A stretch of DNA of 11,847 nt from Pseudomonadota bacterium (GTDB lineage: Bacteria > Pseudomonadota > Alphaproteobacteria > Rhodospirillales > 2-02-FULL-58-16), in NCBI GenBank assembly GCA_022567015.1, contig JADFHR010000084.1:1-11847 (forward strand), in the 5' to 3' direction. The notes under the pieces were generated by a model. It was given only the letters and a program-made list of their open reading frames with translations. It had not been told where the DNA came from and ran no database searches. The translations under genes were made by a program, and so were the position numbers. Each line of letters opens with the position of its first letter. Positions within the stretch are counted from its first letter, which is position 1. Below, piece by piece: positions 1 through 8,300 of this stretch.

Positions 1-4
1 GAGC

Positions 5-98
5 CGGCTTACCAAGGTTTTCGGCCCTAAGCGTGCGCTGTGGCGATGCGGGGCATCGCGAAGCGTGCGCGACGCCGTCCGAAAGCCTTGGTAAGCCG
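5..98. repeat. Nested palindromic repeat element with terminal inverted repeats
   Basis: The outer arms 6-24 (starting GGCTTACCAAGG) and 79-97 are inverted copies differing at one base. The centre holds a perfect hairpin, GCGATGC (43-49), GGG loop, GCATCGC (53-59). A short direct repeat AAGCGTGCGC lies on each side of that hairpin (29-38 and 61-70). The whole unit could fold into one long imperfect hairpin. It has no coding capacity and resembles small non-autonomous intergenic elements (REP/MITE-like); the family is not recognised. It directly abuts the next element and shares with it the TACCAAGG edge motif and the CGATGC-GGG-GCATCG core. Confidence 0.8.
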
Positions 99-233
99 CC
101 GTTCCGGTCGCGTATGCGGCCCGTCGGGGGCGTCGAAAAGTTTTGACGATGCGGGGCATCGCCTGCAACATTTCTCCTGCCCGACGGGCCGCCTACGCGA
201 TCTCTATGGGTCATGATCAGCGTTCCTTGGTAT
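98..233 (+). repeat. Left copy of ~136-bp repeat, inverted at the other end
   Basis: This segment matches the reverse complement of 11711-11847 with about ten substitutions and one single-base indel (roughly 92% identity). Inside it are 22-bp inverted arms at 107-128 and 180-201 with two mismatches, a near-palindrome at 131-148 (CGTCGAAAAGTTTTGACG), and a hairpin CGATGC-GGG-GCATCG at 147-161. A tail of about 30 bases ends in CCTTGGTAT. The right edge meets the xseB stop codon (233-235), so the repeat starts where coding ends. No open frame is credible here. It looks like a dispersed intergenic element of a family I do not recognise. Confidence 0.9.
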
Positions 234-484
234 CAGTCCGCGTCCATGGGCTCGACGCCCACCGCGCCCTCGGGGCCGAGGACGACCTTCTCGACCTTGA
301 TCTGGGCTTCCTGGAGTTTCGCCTCGCAATGGCGTTTGAGCTGCGCGCCGCGTTCATAGGTCTTGATCGCCTGGTCCAACTCGCCCTTGCCGTCCTCGAG
401 CTGGCGCACGATGGTCTCCAGTTGGGAGAGCGCGTCCTCGAAGCTCAATCGGGCGATATCGGACGGGATTTTGTCGTCCGCCAT
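233..484 (-). CDS. xseB: Exodeoxyribonuclease VII small subunit
   Basis: This 83-residue protein matches the XseB family in length and pattern: a short charged start (MADDKIPSD), then the helical hairpin SFEDALSQLETIVRQLEDGK...LDQAIKTYERGAQLKRHCEAKLQEAQIKVE, then an acidic, disordered tail. XseB subunits bundle around the XseA catalytic subunit to form the cytoplasmic exonuclease VII, which degrades single-stranded DNA in repair and recombination. The ATG at 484 was chosen because GAGGAA lies about 6 bases upstream and the family normally begins here; an 18-codon upstream extension has no family resemblance. It lies 75 bases downstream of the deacetylase gene on the same strand. In many alphaproteobacteria the order continues with ispA and dxs, but here repeats and the window end follow instead. 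xseA is not in the window. Confidence 0.95.
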   Translation of the reverse strand: MADDKIPSDIARLSFEDALSQLETIVRQLEDGKGELDQAIKTYERGAQLKRHCEAKLQEAQIKVEKVVLGPEGAVGVEPMDAD

Positions 485-559
485 GGCCGTTCCTCGGATC
501 GGGCCCGCAAGTGTACGGAGCCACCGGTGCAAGGGCAAGGGGTTGGCCGGTCTCCCCGA

Positions 560-1486
560 TCAACCTCCCGTCAACACGCGCACGTGGGCCGCGGCGCTGG
601 CGGCAAGGGATTCCAGGTCGTAGCCGCCCTCCAGCGCCGAGACCACACGTCCGGCGCAGCATTCCGCGGCCACGGCCATAAGTTCCCGGGTCAGCCACGC
701 GTAATCGTCCTCGGTCAGGCTGATCTGGGCCAGCGGATCGCGGACATGGGCGTCGAACCCGGCCGAGATGATGAGCAGCTCCGGCGCGAAATCCTTGAGC
801 CGGGGCAGGATGCGCCCGCTCCAGCCGGCGCGGAACTCGGCCGAGCCGCTGCCCGGCGCAAGCTCCACGTTGACGATGTTGCCCACCCCTTCCTCGGCCT
901 CGCTGCCGGTGCCCGGGTAGAAGGGAGACTGGTGGCTGGAGGCGTAAAACAGGCCGGCGTCGCGCTCGAAGGCGGACTGGGTGCCGTTGCCGTGGTGCAC
1001 GTCGAAGTCGACGACCGCGACCCGCTCGAGCCCGTGCACGGCGCGCGCGTGCCCGGCCGCCACGGCGACGTTGTTGAAGACGCAGAATCCCATGGCCTGG
1101 GCGGCCTCGGCATGATGCCCCGGAGGCCGCACCGCGCAAAACGCGTTGTCGGCCTCGCCGCCGATGACCGCGGCGGCGGCGGCCGTGACCGCGCCCGCCG
1201 CCCGCAGCGCCGCCTCGCCGGAGGCCGGCGACAGCACGGTGTCGGGATCGAGATGCACGTGGCCGGATTTGGGGACCGCGTCGAAGACCGACGCCACGTA
1301 CTGGGGAGCGTGCACGCGCTCGATGTCGGCGATGTCCGCCTGGGGCGCCTCACGGCGGTCGAGCGTGGCGAACTCATCGGAGTCGAGCGCCGCCAGCACC
1401 GCCTCGAGGCGGGCGGGGTTCTCCGGGTGGTGGGCGCCGGGATCGTGCTCGACGCAGGCGGGATGGCTGTACAGCAAGGTGGTCAT
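560..1486 (-). CDS. Histone deacetylase-like (class II) zinc amidohydrolase
   Basis: This 308-residue protein of the arginase/deacetylase fold has nearly every signature of bacterial class II HDAC-like amidohydrolases. HPENPARL (20-27) is an N-terminal marker. RPPGHHAE (120-127) supplies the paired catalytic His124/His125. VVDFDVHHGNGT (158-169) and AGFDAH (242-247) supply likely zinc ligands Asp162, His164 and Asp245. EGGYDL (286-291) carries the catalytic Tyr289. Such enzymes remove acyl groups from lysine side chains or acetylated polyamines; the natural substrate cannot be told from sequence. The start at 1486 (MTTLLYSHPAC) fits the family, although no strong ribosome site precedes it; a 28-codon upstream extension is not conserved-looking. 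No signal peptide is visible, so it should be cytoplasmic. It probably shares a transcript with xseB. Confidence 0.93.
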   Translation of the reverse strand: MTTLLYSHPACVEHDPGAHHPENPARLEAVLAALDSDEFATLDRREAPQADIADIERVHAPQYVASVFDAVPKSGHVHLDPDTVLSPASGEAALRAAGAVTAAAAAVIGGEADNAFCAVRPPGHHAEAAQAMGFCVFNNVAVAAGHARAVHGLERVAVVDFDVHHGNGTQSAFERDAGLFYASSHQSPFYPGTGSEAEEGVGNIVNVELAPGSGSAEFRAGWSGRILPRLKDFAPELLIISAGFDAHVRDPLAQISLTEDDYAWLTRELMAVAAECCAGRVVSALEGGYDLESLAASAAAHVRVLTGG

Positions 1487-1643
1487 GGCGGGGCGCACGC
1501 GGAATGGTGAACGGGTGGCGGCGCATTGTGCTCGAAAGACGGGGCGATGGCCACCGCCGTCTAGTACCACCCTGTTGTGATAGAGGGTACTGGCGCCCGT
1601 TTCGGTCTGCGCCCGCGGCGGCCCGGAGGGGCGCCATGGGCGC

Positions 1644-3125
1644 CTAATTTGCGGGCTTGTCCCCGGCGTGCGCGGACGCCGTTATCTCGCGCAGATAGTC
1701 GATCAGGTGCCCCAGCTGTTCATCGTCCGGGACACGCTGCGCCGGCATCTTGGTCCCCGGCAGGAACACCTCCGGTCCCTTGTGGAACAGGGTGAACAGG
1801 GTCTGCTCGTTCCATTCGAAATCGGCGTCCCTGAGGGTCTGGGAGTAGTTATAGCCGGGAAGGGTGCCGACGCGGCGGCCGAAGAGGCCGGCGAAACTGG
1901 GACCCGAGCGCTTGCGCCCGTCCACCAAAAGGGAATGGCAGCGGGCGCACCGGCGGAACATCTTCGCCCCCGCATGGCTGCTCGTCAGCCACGGCTTGGG
2001 CTCCGTCGTGTCCTCGTCCGGGATGCCGATGCGGTCGCCGGTCGCCAGGTGCCACACGCGCACGACTTCGTCCGAGCTGGCGGTGAGGGCGAAACGCCCG
2101 TCCGGCGTAAAGGCCACCGCCCAGACGATCTCGTCGTGGGCGGGGATGGAGCGGATCGGTTTCCCCGTGTCCAGGTTCCAGTGGACCAGGAACCCCTTGC
2201 GGCCGGCCGAAAGCGCCGTCTTCCCGTCGGGGGCGAAGGCGATGCCGTAGATCTGTTTTTCGTGCCCGGACATGACGCGGATCTGCCTGCGCTCGGCCAC
2301 GTCCCACAGCCGCAAGGTCTTGTCGATTCCCGCCGACAGCAGGCGCCGTCCGTCCGCGGACACCGCCAACTGGGTGACCGCCAAGGTGTGTCCCACCAAC
2401 TTGCCCAGCGGTTGCCCGCTGGCCACGTCCCACAGCCGCACCACCCCGTCGTGGCCCCCGGTCACCAGCACCTTGCCGTCCGCAAGGAAGGCCAGGGTGT
2501 TGACATCGGCGGGCTGCTTGATGGTCCTGAGGGCGGCCCCGGTCGAAAGGTTCCACAGCCGCACCGAACGGTCCCAGGCGCCCGAGGCGGCGACGGTGCC
2601 GTCCGCGGTGACCGCCAGAGCCATGATCGGACCCTTGTGACCGGTCAGGCGGCGCACGGGTTTCACGGTCTCCAGGTCCCACAGGATCACCGTCCTGTCG
2701 TTGCCGGCGGTCAAGGCCCGCTTGCCGTCGGGGAGGAAGGCGACCGCATTCACCGGCCCATCGTGGGCGTCGAGCACGCCCACTTCCGTCTGATCGACGA
2801 AGTCCCAAAGCCGTGCGGTGTAATCGAAGCTGCCGGTGAGCACACGGCTGCCGTCGGGCGACACGGCGAGGGCCCGCACCATGCCCCCGTGGCCGATGAA
2901 ATCCGCCGCCGCCGGGCCGATCCCCGCCATGGCCAGGGCCGCCGCCAGGCACCCGGCGCGTATCCCCCGGGGGGACAAGGGGGGTGTCGTCCCCCCGGCT
3001 ACGGTATGCGGGGGACGCCCCCGCGGCCCCCGGGGGGACAAGGGGGGTGTCCCCCCGGCTACGGTATGCGGGGGACGCCCCCGCGGCCCCCGGGGGGACG
3101 ACAAAGGCGCAATGAACGACAGCAT
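1644..3125 (-). CDS. Exported WD40 beta-propeller fused to a c-type cytochrome
   Basis: This 493-residue protein has three parts. Residues 1-74 are an export signal: start MLSFIAPL, an inserted low-complexity stretch (11-54), then a hydrophobic core AGCLAAALAMAGIGPAAA with probable cleavage before Asp75. Residues ~78-375 contain seven WD40 repeats, each with a GH/AH...PDG or ADG...RLWD-type pattern, enough for one closed propeller. The C-terminal domain is a class I cytochrome c with haem motif CARCH (Cys393, Cys396, His397) and a likely axial Met460 in GTKMPAQ. The protein should act in the periplasm as an electron carrier with a protein-interaction platform; the partner is unknown. The only in-frame ATG giving a full signal is at 3125, with GGAG about 10 bases upstream. 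The stop overlaps a small hairpin (1630-1644). It is transcribed alone or ahead of the deacetylase (157-base gap). Confidence 0.88.
   Translation of the reverse strand: MLSFIAPLSSPRGPRGRPPHTVAGGTPPLSPRGPRGRPPHTVAGGTTPPLSPRGIRAGCLAAALAMAGIGPAAADFIGHGGMVRALAVSPDGSRVLTGSFDYTARLWDFVDQTEVGVLDAHDGPVNAVAFLPDGKRALTAGNDRTVILWDLETVKPVRRLTGHKGPIMALAVTADGTVAASGAWDRSVRLWNLSTGAALRTIKQPADVNTLAFLADGKVLVTGGHDGVVRLWDVASGQPLGKLVGHTLAVTQLAVSADGRRLLSAGIDKTLRLWDVAERRQIRVMSGHEKQIYGIAFAPDGKTALSAGRKGFLVHWNLDTGKPIRSIPAHDEIVWAVAFTPDGRFALTASSDEVVRVWHLATGDRIGIPDEDTTEPKPWLTSSHAGAKMFRRCARCHSLLVDGRKRSGPSFAGLFGRRVGTLPGYNYSQTLRDADFEWNEQTLFTLFHKGPEVFLPGTKMPAQRVPDDEQLGHLIDYLREITASAHAGDKPAN
2964..3099. repeat. Tandem GC-rich double-hairpin repeats inside a CDS
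   Basis: Two near-identical units lie head to tail (2964-3026, 63 bp; 3027-3086, 60 bp), followed by a 13-base fragment at 3087-3099. The units differ by a 3-base insertion (CGT). Each unit has one hairpin GGGGGGACA...TGTCCCCCC and a second, perfect one, GCGGGGG-ACG-CCCCCGC. Both unit lengths are multiples of three, so the leftward WD40-cytochrome reading frame stays open and gains about 40 residues of Pro/Arg/Gly-rich sequence (residues 11-51). Single copies of the same element lie at 9446-9500 and 11563-11622. Confidence 0.9.
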
Positions 3126-3163
3126 GGGCGCTACACTCCAGGGGTTCCGGCTGGTATAGGCCG

Positions 3164-3173
3164 TATGCGCATA
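3164..3173. promoter_or_regulatory. Small palindrome upstream of the WD40-cytochrome gene
   Basis: TATGCGCATA is a perfect 10-bp palindrome about 40 bases before the start codon at 3125, in a stretch less GC-rich than its surroundings. It may be part of the promoter or a regulator site for the leftward gene. I could not fit a convincing -35/-10 pair, so this is only a candidate. Confidence 0.25.
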
Positions 3174-3315
3174 TGGGTATTATTCATCAGGGAATCCGGT
3201 TTTTCGCACCGTGGTTCGGCCGCGCGGGCATTTTCGCCGAATCGTCACCGTGTTCAACCGTAATTTCATGGCCGGCGTGCGGTCCGCTCTACCGCCGGCA
3301 GCGGGGAGCGGGGCG

Positions 3316-3957
3316 TTACCGCCGGGCGTGGGCGGCCAGGAAGACCCTTACCGCGTCGGCGACGGCGCGCTCCACCTCCGCCGGCTTGGGCTCGGCATCG
3401 AGGTCGAGCAGCCGGCGAATATACAAATCACCGCGCAGCAAGGCGAAGAACAGGCGGGCGGCACGCAGGGGATCGTCAACCTTGAGGATTCCCTTGCGGT
3501 CCAACTCGGCCAGATAGTCGGCCAGGTTGCCCGCCGCCAACAAGGGGCCGGACCGGTAAAAGGCTTCGGCCAGGTTCGGGAAGCGGCCGCACTCCGCCAC
3601 CAGGGCACGGAAAAGCGCCATGCCTTCGGGCGCCAACACCACGTCAAGGAACCGCCGGGCGGTGCGGGCCAGCGCCGTTTCCGGGTCATTGCCACGGGCT
3701 TCGGGCAGGCCGATGGGCTCGAGCAGCTGGTCGCATTTGTCGCGGACGATGGCCTCGAAAAGGGCGTCCTTGCCGTCGAAATAGCTGTAGATCGTCTGTT
3801 TGGCGACCCCCGCTTCGCGGGCGACCGCGTCCATGCTGGCGTCGCCGTACCCGCAGCCGAGGAAGACCCGGGTCGCGGCGTCCAGAATGGAGTCGCGCTT
3901 GCTCCGCGCGGCGCCGTTTTCCGCGCCGTGTTTCGCGGCGGTGGAACTCCGGGCCAT
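3316..3957 (-). CDS. TetR/AcrR-family repressor, divergent from efflux operon
   Basis: This is a 213-residue protein of usual TetR length. A basic tail is followed by the N-terminal DNA-binding domain: SKRDSILDAATRVFLGCGYG, then the helix-turn-helix ASMDAVAREAGVAKQTIYSYFDGKDALFEAIV (about residues 40-70). The rest is an all-helical ligand/dimer domain; GMALFRALVAECGRFPNLAEAFYRSGP resembles the C-terminal domain of AefR/AcrR-like members. A GTG at 3960 directly precedes the ATG at 3957; the ATG is preferred, but the site is ambiguous. The gene is divergent from the RND adaptor gene across a short region with a strong two-arm operator, the classic layout for a local repressor of the pump and of itself. 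The inducing compound is unknown. Confidence 0.93.
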   Translation of the reverse strand: MARSSTAAKHGAENGAARSKRDSILDAATRVFLGCGYGDASMDAVAREAGVAKQTIYSYFDGKDALFEAIVRDKCDQLLEPIGLPEARGNDPETALARTARRFLDVVLAPEGMALFRALVAECGRFPNLAEAFYRSGPLLAAGNLADYLAELDRKGILKVDDPLRAARLFFALLRGDLYIRRLLDLDAEPKPAEVERAVADAVRVFLAAHARR

Positions 3958-3978
3958 CACACGCCTACTGATTGCCTA

Positions 3979-4007
3979 TTGATCCCGCACCGCTTTCATC
4001 ATAGATT
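3979..4007 (+). promoter_or_regulatory. Candidate promoter of the RND efflux operon
   Basis: TTGATC (3979-3984) and TAGATT (4002-4007) are separated by 17 bases and face the adaptor gene. The operator palindrome begins 3 bases after the -10 box, so bound repressor would cover the transcription start. No transcript data are available. Confidence 0.5.
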
Positions 4008-4027
4008 AGACTAGACGGTCCAGTCTA
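3998..4027 (-). promoter_or_regulatory. Candidate tetR promoter overlapping the operator
   Basis: Read leftward, TAGACT (complement of 4022-4027) and TATGAT (complement of 3998-4003) are 18 bases apart. The -35 box and spacer lie in the operator palindrome, which would allow autorepression by the TetR protein. Confidence 0.4.
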
Positions 4028-4029
4028 GT
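4010..4029. promoter_or_regulatory. TetR-type operator palindrome
   Basis: ACTAGAC (4010-4016) and GTCTAGT (4023-4029) form a perfect inverted repeat around GGTCCA. Arm length and spacing suit a TetR dimer. Position between the divergent repressor and pump genes, overlapping both candidate promoters, supports the assignment. Confidence 0.75.
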
Positions 4030-4110
4030 TTATTCTGGGTCCGCCGTCGTTTGCCGGCGGACGGCCCTTACAGAATTCAAGACGCGGGTTGCCGGCATTT
4101 GGTACGAAGG

Positions 4111-5286
4111 ATGCGATCCCGGACTCACATGCACGATCCAGTGAAAGGTCCCCGGTTCCCTGCGAGGCCCCGGGCGGGTGTTGCCGGCCGCCTGGCGGCG
4201 GTGATTCTTGCCGCCCTCGCCCTGGCCCTTCCCGCGGCGCCGGCGCCGGCACAGCGACCGCCGGCCATGGTCGGCGTGGACGCGGTGCTGAGGGAACCCC
4301 TGAGACAGACCCTGCCGGTGATCGGACGGCTGGTGGCATACCAGAAGACCGTCGTGGCGGCCCGGATCAAGGGGCCGGTGGCCTCGATCAAGGTCCGGGT
4401 GGGCGACCGCCTGAAGGCCGGCGACGTCATCGCGGAGCTGGTTTCCGACAGCCTGGTCTGGGAACGGGAGGTGCGCGCCGCCCAGGTGGCCGAGGCCCGG
4501 GCCCGCCTCGCCGAATCCCGGTCCGCGTTGAAGCTCGCCGCCCAGGAGCTCAAGCGCCTGGAAAACCTGCGCAAATCCGCGGCCTTCAGCAAGGCGCGGC
4601 GGGACGACAAGCGCCAGGCGGTGGCCAGGGCCGAAAGCATGGTCAATGTCTTCAAGGCGACCCTGAAGCAAGCCGGCGCGGCCCTCAAGCTGGCCGAGAT
4701 CGCCTTCGGCTACGCCACCATCCGGGCCCCTTTTCCCGGGGTGATCACCGCCCGTCACACCGAGGTCGGGGCCTATGTGGATGTCGGGGCGGCGGTGGTC
4801 ACCATGATCAATGATGGGGCCCTGGAAATCGAGGCCGCCGTGCCGGCGGCGCGGATCGCCGGCCTGAGCCCGGGTACGATGGTCGATGTGACCGTAGCCG
4901 AGGGCGGCCGCTACCGGGCAACCGTGCGCGCCCTGGTGCCCGAGGAAAACCCGTTGACCCGCACCCGCCTGGTCCGCTTCACCCCCCATTTCGACGATAC
5001 GGCGACGGCGCTTGCCGCCAACCAGAGCGTCACCCTTGACATTCCCGTCGGCCGTCCGCGCGATGTGGTCACCGTGCATAAGGACGCGGTGCTCAACCGC
5101 AAAGGCAAGACGCTTGTTTTCGTCCTCGTCGACGGCAAGGCGCAGATCCGCCCGGTCCGGCTTGGCGAGGCGGTGGGCGGGCGTTTCGAGGTCCTGAAGG
5201 GACTCATAATCGGCGACCTGGTGGTGGTGCGCGGCAACGAACGGCTGCTCCCGGGCCAAGAGGTGAGGATCAAGGGGACGTCATAA
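4111..5286 (+). CDS. RND efflux periplasmic adaptor (membrane fusion protein)
   Basis: This 391-residue HlyD/AcrA-type adaptor links the inner-membrane pump to an outer-membrane channel. An N-terminal hydrophobic signal (about residues 26-47, ending APAPAQ) directs export; no lipobox cysteine is seen. Next come the first half of the lipoyl domain (KGPVASIKVRVGDRLKAGDVIAEL, ~88-110), a long charged alpha-hairpin/coiled coil (~119-196), the second lipoyl half (YATIRAPFPGVITARHTEVGAYV, ~201-223), beta-barrel and membrane-proximal domains. The start is uncertain: ATG 4111 has GAAGG immediately against it, ATG 4129 lacks a good site, and an in-frame TTG lies at 4051. Fourteen bases separate it from the pump gene, so the two are co-transcribed. 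Control is probably by the divergent TetR protein. Confidence 0.93.
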   Translation: MRSRTHMHDPVKGPRFPARPRAGVAGRLAAVILAALALALPAAPAPAQRPPAMVGVDAVLREPLRQTLPVIGRLVAYQKTVVAARIKGPVASIKVRVGDRLKAGDVIAELVSDSLVWEREVRAAQVAEARARLAESRSALKLAAQELKRLENLRKSAAFSKARRDDKRQAVARAESMVNVFKATLKQAGAALKLAEIAFGYATIRAPFPGVITARHTEVGAYVDVGAAVVTMINDGALEIEAAVPAARIAGLSPGTMVDVTVAEGGRYRATVRALVPEENPLTRTRLVRFTPHFDDTATALAANQSVTLDIPVGRPRDVVTVHKDAVLNRKGKTLVFVLVDGKAQIRPVRLGEAVGGRFEVLKGLIIGDLVVVRGNERLLPGQEVRIKGTS

Positions 5287-5300
5287 ATGAGCCTGGATAG

Positions 5301-8300
5301 ATGAACCTGATCGAGTATTCCATCCGGCGGCCGGTGGCGGTCATGGCCGCCGTTCTCATGGTGCTCATGTTCGGGGCGGTGGCGCTGATCACGATTCCGA
5401 TTCAGCTCACCCCCGACGTGCGCCGGCCCGTGATCAGCATTCAGACCGTGTGGCCGGGGGCGGCGCCGGCGGAGATCGAGCGCGAGATCGTCAACCGGCA
5501 GGAAGACGAGCTGAAGGGCCTCGAGGGGCTGGAAAAGATCACCAGCCGGTCCCAGGACGGCCGCGCCCGCATCACCCTGGAATTCAACATCAACCAGGAT
5601 ATGGACAAGGCGCTGCTCCTGGTGGCCAACCGGCTGGATCGGGTCTCCGGCTATCCGGACGAGGCCCGCGAGCCCACGTTCAAGACATCGACCACAGAGG
5701 ACAACCCCATCACCTGGATCATCCTGCGCCGGGTTGCGGGCAACGACCGGGACATCAACAGTTACGGCGACTTCGTCGAAGACGTCATCAAGGACCGCCT
5801 GGAACGGGTGCCCGGCGTCTCGCGCGCCAATGTCTACGGCGGCAGCGAGCGGGAGTTGCAGGTGATCGTGGAGCCCGAGCGCATGGCCCGGTACGGCCTG
5901 ACGGTGACCGACCTGGTGCGCGCCCTGCGCGGCGCCAACGCCTCCATTTCGGCCGGCTACGTGGACGAAGGGAAGCGCCGCTACGTGGTGCGCAGCCAGG
6001 GCGAGATCTCGACCCTCGAGGACGCGCGCCGGGTGGTCCTGCGCACCACGCGCGATCCGGCCACCGGCGGGGTGGCGCGGGTCACCGTCGGTGACATCGC
6101 CACGGTCAAATTTGCCCACAAGGAGCCGACGGCGCACATCCGCTTCCTCGGCGATACGGCCATCGCCGTCAACGCCGTGCGCCAGACCGGGGCCAACGTC
6201 ATCGAGACCATGCAGGGGATCCGCGATGCGATAGACGAACTCAACGAATCGGCCCTCCCCGACGCCGGCCTTTACCTGACACAGGTCTACGACGAGACCG
6301 TGTACATCAACTCCGCCATCGATCTGGTGCAGCAGAACATTTACGTGGGCGGCACCCTGGCGGTCCTGATATTGCTGATTTTCCTGCGCTCCGTGCGCGC
6401 CACCCTGGTGATTTCCCTGGCCATTCCGGTCTCCATCATCGGCGCCTTCGTCGCCATGGCGGCGCTTGGGCGCTCCCTCAACGTGATCTCGCTGGCCGGC
6501 ATCGCGTTCGCCGTCGGCATGGTCGTGGACGCCGCCATCGTCGTCCTCGAAAATATCTACCGCCTGCGCGAGAAAGGCTATTCGCGCACCGAGGCGGCCC
6601 TTGTCGGCACCTCCCAGGTGTGGGGCGCGGTGCTGGTTTCGGCCCTGACGACGGTGATGGTGTTCGTTCCCATCCTGGTGATGAAACTGGAAGTGGGCCA
6701 GCTTTTCCGCGACATCGCGGTGGCGCTCTCGATGGCGGTTCTGCTCTCTCTTGTGGTCTCCATCACCGTCATCCCGGCGCTTGCCCGGCGGCTGCTCGGC
6801 GATCCCAGGCCGGAAAGCGGGGTGCGGGTGAGACTGCCGGTCATCGACCCCTTCGCCCGCTTCTTCGTCCGGGCGGTGCTTGGCTTCACCCGCCGCGTGG
6901 CGCGCAGCCCGGCCCTGGCCGTTCTTGTCGTCGCCGTGATCTGCGGCGGCGCCGCGTCGGCCACGTATTTCTTCCTGCCCAAGCTCGATTACCTGCCCGA
7001 TGGCAACCGCAACCTGGTGTTCGGCCACATTTCGCCGCCGCCCGGCTACAACCTGGAGACCACGGCGGACATCGCCGGGGACATCGAGTCCGAGATCCGG
7101 CACCTGTGGTCGAGCGAGACCGGGCCGCAATCGGAACCCGGCCAGCCGCCGAAGATCCAGCGGTTCTTCTTTGTCGCGACCCGCGGCGTCACCTTCCTGG
7201 GCGCCGCCAGCGAGGAGCCGAGCCGGGTCAACGAGCTGATTCCGGTTTTGCAGCGGGCGGCCTTTCGCGAGCCGGGCACCTTCGGCATGATCAGCCAGCG
7301 GTCGTTGTTCGGCCGCGGCATTGGCGGCAGCCGCTCCATCGAGCTCAACATCTCCGGGCCCGAACTGGAGGAGATCCTGGACGTCGCGCTCAGGGCCGTC
7401 GGCCGTATCGAGGACGCCATGCCGCGCGATCAAGGCACGCAGATTCGGCCCAAACCGGGCCTGGAGTTGGGCGCCCCGGAGGTGCGCATCATCCCCGACC
7501 GCCTGAAGCTCGCCGATAACGGGGTGACGGTCCGCGAACTGGGAGACACCCTGGATGTCTTCAACGACGGGCTCAGGCTGGCCGAGATCACCGTCGGCGG
7601 CAAGCGTATGGACCTGACGCTCAGGGGGCCGCTGGACAGGGTCACGGAGACCCAGGGCATCGCCAACCTGCCGGTGGTCACCCGTTCCGGCATAATCCTG
7701 CCGGCAAGCTCGCTCGCCGACGTGGTGGTCACCGTGGGGCCGACGGAAATCCGTCACCTGGAACGGGTGCGCACGGTCACCCTGGAGATACGCCCGCCCG
7801 AGAAGGTTCCCCTGGAGGCGGCGATGGACACCCTGAGGACGGAGGTCATCGACAAGTTGCGGGCCCAGGGCCTGCCCAAGGGCGTGAAGTTGAGTCTGTC
7901 GGGCACGGCGGACAAGCTGACCCAGACCTGGGACGCCATGGTGACACAACTGGCGATGGCGATCGTCATCGTTTACCTGGTGATGGCGGTGCTGTTCGAA
8001 AGCTTCATCTACCCCTTCATCGTCATGCTGTCGGTGCCCCTGGCCACCGCCGGAGGCATCGGCGGGCTGGCGCTGCTCAACCTCTACACCTTCCAACCGT
8101 TGGACATGCTGACCCTGCTCGGGTTCGTCATCCTTATCGGCATCGTGGTCAACAACGCCATCCTGCTCGTCCACCAGACGTTGTTCCACATCCGCAGCGA
8201 CGGCATGGCGGTTTCCGACGCCATCCTCGAAGCCACCCGCAACCGCATCCGGCCCATCTTCATGTCGACGCTGACCAGCGTCTTCGGCATGTTGCCGCTG

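Noticed and set aside
143..1510. A 455-codon rightward open frame opposite xseB and the deacetylase
   Set aside because: It starts inside the repeat and overlaps two recognisable genes antisense; no motif is present.
1575..1644. Intrinsic terminators after the WD40-cytochrome gene (hairpin 1630-1644 and the AGTACC/GGTACT arms near 1562-1592)
   Set aside because: Stems are only about 6 bp and neither is followed by a T-run on the relevant strand.
2964..3099. CRISPR array
   Set aside because: The units are directly adjacent with no unique spacers, and the same unit occurs singly elsewhere.
1668..3263. A 531-codon rightward open frame opposite the WD40-cytochrome gene
   Set aside because: Antisense shadow: the WD40 and CARCH motifs are on the other strand and this translation has repeats only because the propeller does.
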